From: Elysia chlorotica
Lineage: Eukaryota > Mollusca > Gastropoda > Plakobranchidae
Length of the DNA stretch: 64,000 nt
Assembly: GCA_003991915.1 (NCBI GenBank)
Contig: RQTK01000077.1
Coordinates: forward strand, 348,000 to 411,999
Direction of reading: 5' to 3'
The position numbers and the translations under genes were made by a program. The notes beneath the pieces are model-generated. The model saw only the letters and a program-made list of their open reading frames with translations. It did not search any database and was not told where the DNA came from. This document shows, piece by piece, positions 26,203-32,947 of the stretch (position 1 is the first letter of the stretch; each line of letters starts with the position of its first letter).

Positions 26203-27525
26203 TAAAAAAAGGAACAGAGGCAGGCAAACAGAGAAAAAAAAGGATCATTGGATCAAAATCAGTGGATAGGACTAGTATAATTCAAAATAATCTTGAACCT
26301 ATTACCCACTACTCGCTGAACAATGTCACAACAATAATACTAAGGAGTTGACTTTTGAAAATCGATACTCACTTTGGAGAAACTCGTCTAGTCACTGGGC
26401 ATTGTAAAACTTTGTCATTTGATCAGCAATGTGTTTTGATGCTACAGATTAAGTTATTATGAAAAATATCGATCAAACGAGACGACTTTCACAATGATGA
26501 AGATAAGAATCTTTTTAAAATGAATCGATACTTTTTCTTGGATGTTTGGGAAAAGAGAAAATACTTAAAAATGAAGTAAATTAAATAACTTTTTAGGCAT
26601 TATTAATGATTAAGGTCGGAAAGGAAATGATGACAGTGGCAATGATTTTGGTAATGGGTTGTGATGATAATAGTAATGATGGTTATCAACAAGATGATTA
26701 TGAGGATATAGAAAAGGTAAAAAAATGAATAGGTATAGTTGATAATAGTAATGATGGTCACCAATAAGATGATTATGAGGATATAAAAAATGATAAAGAA
26801 AATGAATAGGTATAATCCTCATGGTGATAACAGAGAAGATAAATTACATCCTCCATCTCCCCCAGAACCCCTGGTGGCGCCCGGCAACTTCTCCCTGAAC
26901 CCGGAGAAGTCCCTGGAGCCCCACACAGCCCACTTCATCTGGGACCCCGTCGACCTTGACCCCAAACTAATCTGTGGCAAGTTCAAAGGTTACAAGGTAA
27001 ACACACTCATTACTGTGATGTCGGTAGTAATTTGACTACGGGAAAATGTGGGTTTCTAGTCTATTGAGGAAAAGCTGATAAAGGCCTGATTTGTTGCACA
27101 TTAATCTTTTCAAGGAAGTTTTAATTTGAAAGCTACTTTTTGTATTTTGCACATCATATTATTTCAGTAAGTAATCAGTCAATAAAAATGAACATGTTGG
27201 AATGATAACTTAAAGATTATTGTTTAAAAATTAATGAGCCAAACAAAGTCTGGCAGATGTGAAATATGAATGGGTCCATATTTTTAATAACAAAAAGTGT
27301 CACAACAATCCAAAAAGCCTTAATAAAGTTTTTCATATACCTTAACGACCATGAGAACTCATAATTGATATCATTTGTTTTCAACGTTTATTAAATAATA
27401 GGAACCTTTGAAAAAAAGGGGGAAAATCATACTGTTTTGCCAATGGCAGTTATAACTTCCGTTACCGAAATGTCCAGAGTTGTTTTTTTTTTGTTTTGTT
27501 TTTGTTTGTTTGTTTGTTTGTTGTT

Positions 27526-27560
<35 letters not shown>

Positions 27561-30500
27561 GGGGGGGGGGTAAGGGGAAGGCATTTAACACCATTCCTCC
27601 GATATACCAGCATCTTTATAAGTTCATAAAACCACACCCTCTTCACTCCCAGCTGCGGTACTGGGTCTCCAACGAAGGGTTCACCAAGAAGAAGGAGCAC
27701 CTCTAGTAGTACCCGCTGCTCGGCCTCCTTCCCGCGGACAACTCTTCGCCCATCAAGGTGGCGCTGTCTGACCTCCCGGCCTACGTGTCTCTCCAGGCAC
27801 AGGTGGCTGTCCTCAACTCGCACTACACGGGCCCGTACAGCAAGCTCCTCGAGTTCTTCACGCCCGAGGGATGTACGTGCAGCATTGTTTGGGTGTCGTT
27901 GTTGATTGGTTTCGTAGTTGTTTCATTAATTCGTTTTTTTAATTGTTGACTTATAGTTAAGATATTAGTCAATTGAATAAATCGACAATGCAACGTTTCA
28001 CTTAATTATCTAGGTCTTCACGCCGGATGGATGTGCGTAGAGCATTATTTGGGTGTTGTAGTTGATTGGTTTTATAGTTAAGTGTTTTATTAGTTCGTTT
28101 TTTATTGATCAGTTGTAGTTAAGAGATTAGTGAATTGAATAAATGAACAGTAGAATATTATCTAGTTCTTTTCACCGGAAGGATGTACGCAATCATTGTT
28201 TGGATGTTGCAGTATAATTTTGTTGATTGGTTTTGTAGTTGATTCATTCATAAGTTTATTGGGTTATCAATTCGTTGGAACCGGATCTTTTAATTGAGTT
28301 TTTAAAAAGTGGAACGGCTAATTTAATATCCAAGTTCTTCACATCGGAGCCATGTATGTGCCTTAGTAATAGATTTATTTTTATTGATTAGTCCGAAGTT
28401 TGGTTAATTTATTCAACTAAATATTCATTCATTTATTTCCGCAACATAGTTCGTTATCGTTTTTTATGCATTTGTTGGATAGAGGACCGAACGATGAGCT
28501 TAATTTCAGAGGAGTGTACAAGGGTCAATGTATAATGTAACATCATTAATTTATTGCTTGTGGATTCAAAGACCGCTCTCAAACGTTAGAGGATGCTAAT
28601 TTGGACAACCAGTAACTTTCTAATTTTTTTCTACGCAGAACTGTATTTAACTTTTACTTATATTTTTAGAGCCGTCGTTAAAATATTTAACCATGATAAT
28701 TAAATTAGTATTTTTAACCACTTCCTTGAAAACCTGGTTCGGAATCCACAATCGGTCAGCAATTTTTTTAATTTGTCTCTCTTCCTCCCTCTAGTGGTTT
28801 AATCTGTGTTAGTATAATGCGATTGACTTTGACCGAGGTCTAGGTCTCCCCGGATTGTCTCCAGTGTAGCAGCACATAAAATTGCCAAACGTTAGTCTTG
28901 GGGCCCGTCCACAAAGGGCATATATACATGTAGTGCTGACATGTACTTTAAGCAACCAGCTTAACTTAACTCAACTTTCTTCCCCCAGTGCCTAGCCCAG
29001 TCCAGGACCTGCGACGCCAGGCGTACGGCGTTGCTTACGTCCTGCTTAAGTGGAGACCACCTGAGCAACCCAACGGTGTCATACAGGGCTACGACATCGC
29101 CTACCAGCAAGGTATGGTTTATCGGGCAGATTTGGAGCCGTTCTTCTCCCTCTTACCCTCAACAAGATTCAGCGCAATTTTAAACAGTTTTGCCACCCTC
29201 AAAAATTCCTTAGTACATCTATACATTGGGGTGTTATTTTATGTTTTATATGATTGTATTTTTTCGCACATGTGCCAGAGGGAAATTAATACATAGACGC
29301 ACCCTTTGCTTTCCTATAAATCATATGCCCTTTTATTTCGGACCACATACTTTTTTGTTCGCCAGAACCGAGCTCTAAACGACTGAACTATCTGACACAT
29401 CAAGGGATATGTTATAAAACCTACAAGCTGATGTCTATTGATAAATTTCATGATCTTTTTGAGTGGCAGGGCGAGTCAGAGCCGCCATCCTTTTTCTACC
29501 ATTGCGCCCCTAACTATATAAGGCGTAATGGTCTAGTGCTAATTTTAAATATGTTCTTTTTGTGGCAATGCGATTCGGTGGCGCCGATGCATTTGCAAGT
29601 CTAGAGTTCTTAGCTTACAAAGCACAACCATTTTTTGCCTTTTCCACTTAAAGCCTACTTTTAAATACCTGCAGTATACTTATAAGATAAGATAAGATAA
29701 GATAAGATATACTTTATTGTCCATCCAAGGAAAATTTTTGTCGTGGTTACATGGGCTCTATAGGTTAGATAGACAATACATCCAATTTCTTGTTCAACTT
29801 CTAAATATTGACTATTGGTACTGCTTTAATTTAAGCTGTATGTTATTTATTTAATTTTACTTCTCAGCTGATAACATGTTTTTACTACTTGAGAGGCATC
29901 TTTTTGTGCTTTAAGCCTATTTCTAATTAATATTGCCTAATTTATTGCTACACTTCCCAAATCTCATTTACCTCAAACCTCATTCCAATTTTTTTCCACC
30001 ATGTCCTTGCTGCAGTGTTTGGGCTGTCGCTGGGTCAGATCCGACCCCTGATGCCGCATATCAACGACCCGTCCACGCTGGGTGCCCGCATCACAGGGCT
30101 CAGGCCTGAGCATCGCTACCGCTTCATCGTGTGGGCCAGAACCAGGAAGGGCCGCGGCGAGGCCAACTTTGTGGACATCGTCACTGCCAAAGGCACCCGT
30201 AAGTGCACTATAAGAGCATCTTCTAATATCAAAGTTGACCCTGAGAACATCCGTATGTCACATTACAAAGTCACTCCCAAAGGCACCCGTAAGTTGTTTA
30301 ATTATTAATTGATAAGAGCATCCTTTAATATAAAAAAGTCGACCCTGATGACATCCGTATATTACATTACAAAGTCACCTCCAAAGGCGCGAGCAAGTTA
30401 CGTAATCATTACTTACCTCCAACGGATATTATAAAAAAAAAGTCACAGCTAAGGGCATACGCATGTAACAAAGTCACTGTTTTAAAACCAACAAAACAAC

Positions 30501-32947
30501 TATACTTTATTATGGTGGACGGATTGTTATGTTATTACAGTGTAATATTATTAAACATGACTTTTTAATTTATTAAAGACTGTCACATACAAACATAAAA
30601 TGGTTGCGAGCAGCGATAGAAAGGGTCTTATCTATGAAGATCATGTTGGCGAACATCAGAATAGTGGATACTCTGTATCAATTAAAAAACAATGGGCTAA
30701 AAACCATCGGCAAGAACACTCAAGCCTGAGGATTAGTTGATTGCAATGTTTGCATCCTTTATTTCAACGACACATTCACGTGACACACGTATTCCCACCA
30801 GTACATGTACTGAAATCATACATATGTATTAGATAGAGCACGAAACAAAGTGATCAACCTGATCGTGACATGCGATGGCATTAAGATGTAGAGGGACATG
30901 GTCACCACCAACGCAAATCGCCACAGCACTCTATGATGATTAGATAGCGACAATGGCGTGGTCCACTGGGTTTTTGTCATCGAGCGCATACACCAATGAT
31001 CCCTCAATTAGATGATATATCTCCGCATTACATTGATCTATGAATTCACTTACACTAGCATGTAACCCAGCTGTCTCCCCCCCTCCCCCCCTCAGCTCCA
31101 CACACGCCCAGGATCCAGGTGGCTGAGCTGGGCAACTCCAGCCTGAACGTCACGTGGATGGCCGACCAGGCCAGTAGGGATGTCAAGTACCAGGTGGAAT
31201 ACAGAGAGTCAGGTGGGCGAATACTCTTGTCTACACCAACAATATTGTTCTTTGTAGGGACGTTTAAACAATGAAGATTCCTAAGACTATCATGTGACTA
31301 ACTGAGACAAGAGTCTTGGCATTCTCTCTCTGTCTCTGTGTGGCAACACGAAAATTTTCTCATGTTAGTATTGGGAGCCTTACGTAAAATAGTCTACATA
31401 GTTCTGACATTGGACATAGTCTCTGTGTGGCAACATGAAAATTTTCTCATGTTAGTATTGGGAGCCTTCCGTTAATTCTAACATTGGACATGAAGCAGCC
31501 GGCTCAACTTAACTCCTAAAAGAATAAACTGAGAATCATACGTGTTGTCAACAAATGACAGTGTAGGTATTCCTCGTACCATTTCTCTGGCAGTCATCAA
31601 CTCAAACAATACTGATACTTGTGCCTGATTCTCCCTGATTGTATACGTTTTCTTTAATTTTGACATTTCTAATCATTTATTTTGAAGTATACTTTAATGC
31701 AAAGGCACATAATCCAATGGAGTGTAAAGATAACTCTGACTGTCTCATTTTTATTGTTCTAGAGGTTAATTATTGTTCAATGAATCTAACAACAACAGGC
31801 AAATTACAAACCGTACATCGTCAAAGTAATGACTAGTGAAGGAGTCTCTTAAAAAATGTTATTACTCTTTTTCAAACAAATGAAATGTTAAATAGATATG
31901 TTGCTGTATTCAAGATTTTTACAAGTACCATGTATATTTTCATCTCCATCGTTAACCCTTGCCAGGCCAACCAATGTGGCACAACACGGAGTATGTCTTC
32001 GACAAGTCCTGGCTTACTCTGAACAAGAACCAGGTTCCAGTCAAAGACCTGGAAGTGAGACTTGTCGCTTCCAACCGACTTGGAGAGTATGTCTTCGACA
32101 AGTCCTGGCTTACTCTGAACAAGAACCAGGTTCCAGTCAAAGACCTGGAAGTGAGACTTGTCGCTTCCAACCGGCTTGGAGACACTGCAACAAGCCGCAC
32201 GATAGCGCTGGCCAAATCTCCCCAAAACACAGGTGCGTTTGTATCCACTGAAGGCTGTCTTATACTATAAGCAGCATCTACAAACTGATTGAAACCGTTT
32301 TGACAAAATCCAATAGAAACGATCACGTCTAAAATCAGAAAAAGTGAATGTAAGCAAGAACACCGACTTATCCACTTAAAATATCCTAGTTTAAAACCTT
32401 CTCTGCTGAATGTGTTAAGATTTCCATTAAATTTTTTTTCGAAATGATGCAAACGTTTTAAAATTGCCCAAAACTGATACTGTTACTAACTGAACACAAT
32501 TTGTCAACCAGAGACTATTTGAACATAGTGCTTTATTTGTTTTTCTCTGCTGTAAATGTAAAATGAAATAAGAATCTGAATGTAACAATTCATTAATTTA
32601 TCAGAAAACTTGATAGTTTTCACTTGTTTGTCTTACACCCCTGAATGATGTAATGTAACCTAACACTAATGAAAATAACTCGGTATTTCTTGCAAAACAT
32701 TATTTGCAATCATACACTTGATAAACTCTTCAAGGTTACATTCTGACCTGATATTGTTCCCCCAGGCTACGTGAAGTCACATATCCCAGACAACCATGGC
32801 TACCAAAGCGCCGGAAGCAGCCAGAACGATGCAGCTGCGCAGAACAAAGGGAGGTCATTCAAGTCAACCAGCTGGACCAATCAGGCCGGCACAATGATCG
32901 GGGCGCTACTGGTGCTCTCTTGCTACAGTCTAGTCTTCCAACAATAG
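19068..32947 (+). CDS. L1CAM/neuroglian-like cell adhesion protein, 3' part of gene (11 exons)
   Basis: Joined coding segments are 19068-19481, 20397-20541, 21333-21561, 22344-22575, 26866-26996, 27653-27872, 28989-29111, 30016-30198, 31096-31212, 31966-32232 and 32766-32947, about 747 codons. All junctions are GT-AG and all phases agree. Domain order is one Ig, five FnIII and a hydrophobic C-terminal tail. Family landmarks matching neuroglian/L1 include FNTS in FnIII-1, the WTPM junction in FnIII-2, GYSGE-like GHSGE, FKGYK plus NEG in FnIII-3 and TPEG-PSPVQ between FnIII-3 and FnIII-4. Family members are cell-surface proteins for neurite adhesion, axon guidance and fasciculation. Five FnIII domains argue against contactin, which has four. 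The 5' exons (signal peptide, Ig1-5) are not seen. Two in-frame TAGs at 27704-27709 leave it open whether the full product is made. Confidence 0.9.
19478..19992. repeat. 256-bp intronic tandem duplication starting at the Ig-exon donor
   Basis: Copy 1 (19478-19733) begins at GAGAGTGAGTGGTGTAAAAC, the last exon bases plus donor; copy 2 (19734-19992) repeats this and continues with matching GACAAAACA, ACT(A/G)ACTCAATAAA and CGAACCTGTCCTCAT segments. Confidence 0.88.
19940..20018 (-). mobile_element. tRNA-like SINE head in intron
   Basis: The reverse strand reads GTAGCTCAGTCGGC...GGTTCGAATCC, with good A and B boxes. The acceptor stem does not pair and the anticodon arm is poor, so a functional tRNA is unlikely. 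A diverged version of its B-box half lies near 19700, within the 256-bp duplication. Confidence 0.5.
20276..20301. other. Assembly gap, 26 N
   Basis: Run of N in the intron before FnIII-1. Confidence 1.
20397..20541 (+). CDS. Exon: FnIII-1, first half
   Basis: Starts after TTTAG, in phase with the Ig exon to give IES-APDPP, and ends at TG|GTACGT in phase 2. It encodes the A-C strands of an FnIII domain, with the typical APDPP start, the core Trp in ALSWNPGEENG and the VQFNTS strand. NTS is an N-glycosylation sequon. The same APDPP-like linker and QFNTS strand occur at FnIII-1 of neuroglian. The 26-N gap lies about 100 bases upstream. Confidence 0.93.
21333..21561 (+). CDS. Exon: FnIII-1 second half and start of FnIII-2
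   Basis: The acceptor is CCGTCAG and the donor ACG|GTAAGT. The split Trp codon (TG|G) is restored across the intron. It encodes the F strand LTYSFRVKARNVLGSSKPS (tyrosine corner and AxNxxG motif), then the TTPPD linker and the first strands of FnIII-2 ending at IEWT. The exon ends in phase 0, directly before the PM of WTPM, a junction conserved in neuroglian. Confidence 0.94.
21911..22343. repeat. Intronic tandem array derived from the next exon's acceptor region
   Basis: At 21911-21952 there is a 42-base near-copy of the exon start (ATGAGCCGCTTGCACTTCC). The block TTTCTAGATTACCGACAACA plus AATAATTATTTCTGTCAC then recurs about five times (21953, 22014, 22094, 22174, 22281), several followed by CACCAG(C/T)CGATG, a decayed copy of the 3' splice site. 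Confidence 0.9.
22344..22575 (+). CDS. Exon: FnIII-2, second half
   Basis: Phase 0 start after TACCAG, phase 1 end at G|GTAAGT. It encodes the RYHVHWRP strand, a Trp-rich CC' region, the VYDLQVKAENSMGEAH F-G strands and the YLGHSGES end. The equivalent end in neuroglian is a GYSGE motif. The first 43 bases and the preceding splice acceptor have decayed copies upstream in the intron. Confidence 0.94.
22576..26865. other. Long intron between FnIII-2 and FnIII-3 exons
   Basis: Mostly AT-rich. A short duplication (GGAACWATCTGAAATTGCAA) lies near 22973 and 23118. Two mildly GC-richer patches at about 24880-25080 and 25590-25770 could be regulatory. A (GA)n run is at 26139-26200 and a GATGATTATGAGGATATA duplication at 26693 and 26769. 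No alternative FnIII exon was recognised. Confidence 0.5.
26139..26200. repeat. (GA)n microsatellite
   Basis: About 30 GA units within the intron before FnIII-3. Confidence 0.94.
26866..26996 (+). CDS. Exon: FnIII-3, first half
   Basis: Acceptor TCTCCCCCAG, donor AAG|GTAAAC. Phase 1 in, phase 0 out. It encodes the EPLVAPGNF start, an NFS sequon, the core Trp in HFIWDPVD and the GKFKGYK strand. It follows an intron of about 4.3 kb, the longest between recognised exons. The FKGYK motif is a landmark of FnIII-3 in the neuroglian/L1 family. Confidence 0.93.
27517..27570. repeat. Poly-T/poly-G homopolymer tract
   Basis: About 35 T followed by 10 G, preceded by GTTT repeats, about 85 bases upstream of the acceptor at 27652. 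Base calls in and near such tracts are error-prone. Confidence 0.95.
27653..27872 (+). CDS. Exon: FnIII-3, second half, with two in-frame TAG codons
   Basis: Acceptor CTCCCAG, donor GGAT|GTACGT, phase 0 in and phase 1 out. The first 17 codons give LRYWVSNEGFTKKKEHL. Two TAG codons follow at 27704-27709. The same frame then continues with the NSS sequon, the LSDLPAYVSLQAQVAVLNS F strand, YTGPYS and FTPEG, which fit FnIII-3 of neuroglian. Since the frame is the same on both sides, this is nonsense, not a frameshift. Possible explanations are a null allele, base-call error next to a poly-T/poly-G tract, RNA editing or an alternative exon. Confidence 0.88.
27852..28430. repeat. Tandem duplication of exon end and donor, about four units
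   Basis: Units begin near 27852, 28013, 28164 and 28334 with versions of GTTCTTCACGCCCGAGGGAT|GTACGT and share TTGTTTGGGTGT, TTGATTGGTTT and TTAGTTCGTTTTTT. Copies 2-4 have decayed donors. Confidence 0.88.
28790..28978 (+). mobile_element. Degraded SINE ending at the FnIII-4 splice acceptor
   Basis: Contains the family segments GCAGCACATAAAATTGCC, TTAGTCTTGGGGCCCGTCCAC and a tail resembling ...AACCAGCTTAACTTAACTC. The tail stops about 10 bases before the CCCCCAG acceptor of the exon at 28989. Confidence 0.7.
28989..29111 (+). CDS. Exon: FnIII-4, first half
   Basis: Acceptor TTCTTCCCCCAG, donor G|GTATGG, phase 1 on both sides. Spliced to the previous exon it gives TPEG-LPSPVQDL, matching the FnIII-3/4 linker of neuroglian. 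It encodes the core Trp in LLKWRPPEQPNGVIQGY and the DIAYQQ strand. The sequence just upstream of the acceptor is the end of a degraded SINE. Confidence 0.94.
29683..29709. repeat. (ATAAG)n microsatellite
   Basis: Five units of GATAA in a row. Confidence 0.9.
30016..30198 (+). CDS. Exon: FnIII-4, second half
   Basis: Acceptor CTTGCTGCAG, donor CCC|GTAAGT, phase 1 on both sides. It encodes the ITGLRPEHRYRFIVWARTRKGRGEAN E-G region with the tyrosine corner, then VDIVTAKGT. A second identical GTAAGT donor lies exactly 90 bases downstream and the reading frame stays open to it. Confidence 0.94.
30179..30480. repeat. Tandem duplication of exon end and donor, three to four units
   Basis: Versions of GTCACTGCCAAAGGCACCC|GTAAGT at 30181, 30271, 30374 and, weakly, 30442. 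Shared interior includes ATAAGAGCATC and GACATCCGTAT. The first interval is exactly 90 bases and the second copy keeps an intact GTAAGT. Confidence 0.88.
31096..31212 (+). CDS. Exon: FnIII-5, first half
   Basis: A long C-rich tract and CTCAG form the acceptor; the donor is G|GTGGGC. Phase 1 on both sides. It encodes the PPHTPRIQVAELG start, two overlapping sequons (NSS and NVT), the core Trp in VTWMAD and the KYQVEYRESG strand. Confidence 0.92.
31270..31515 (+). mobile_element. Degraded SINE with duplicated middle
   Basis: Shows two versions of TCTGTGTGGCAACA(C/T)GAAAATTTTC...GGGAGCCTT about 105 bases apart, then CTAACATTGGACATG and a tail GGCTCAACTTAACTCC. Located in the intron between the two FnIII-5 exons. 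Confidence 0.6.
31966..32232 (+). CDS. Exon: FnIII-5, second half, with internal 96-bp tandem duplication
   Basis: Acceptor CCTTGCCAG, donor ACAG|GTGCGT, phase 1 on both sides. The exon encodes QPMWHNT, then a 32-residue block EYVFDKSW...VASNRLG twice in a row (31989-32084 and 32085-32180), then DTATSRTIALAKSPQNT. The block covers about strands C'-F of the domain, including the LEVRLVASNRLG tyrosine-corner region. One copy would complete a normal FnIII domain; the second is surplus. The frame stays open. Confidence 0.92.
31989..32180 (+). repeat. 96-bp coding tandem duplication
   Basis: 31989-32084 and 32085-32180 differ at one synonymous position (CGA versus CGG for Arg). In frame, inside the second FnIII-5 exon. 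Confidence 0.97.
32766..32947 (+). CDS. Terminal exon: linker and GPI-type C-terminal tail
   Basis: Acceptor TTGTTCCCCCAG, phase 1 in, stop TAG at 32945-32947. It encodes about 60 residues including the split Gly: a polar Ser/Asn/Gln-rich linker (1-43), then MIGALLVLSCYSLVF (44-58) and two Gln at the end. No basic stop-transfer cluster or cytoplasmic tail follows, so the tail resembles a GPI-attachment signal; small residues near TNQAG (38-42) are possible cleavage sites. L1/neuroglian proteins normally have a membrane span and a cytoplasmic FIGQY ankyrin motif, which I do not see here or downstream. An alternative last exon is possible. Confidence 0.87.

Noticed and set aside
27437..27652. 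N-terminal extension of the FnIII-3b open frame
   Set aside because: It reads through poly-T (poly-Phe) and poly-G and lies upstream of a good acceptor; it is intron.
31872..32452. Minus-strand frames of 117 and 166 codons with an internal repeat
   Set aside because: Antisense of the duplicated FnIII-5 exon.
19068..32947. Assignment as contactin because of the GPI-type tail
   Set aside because: Five FnIII domains and the FKGYK/NEG, TPEG-PSPVQ and WTPM landmarks fit neuroglian/L1; contactins have four FnIII domains.
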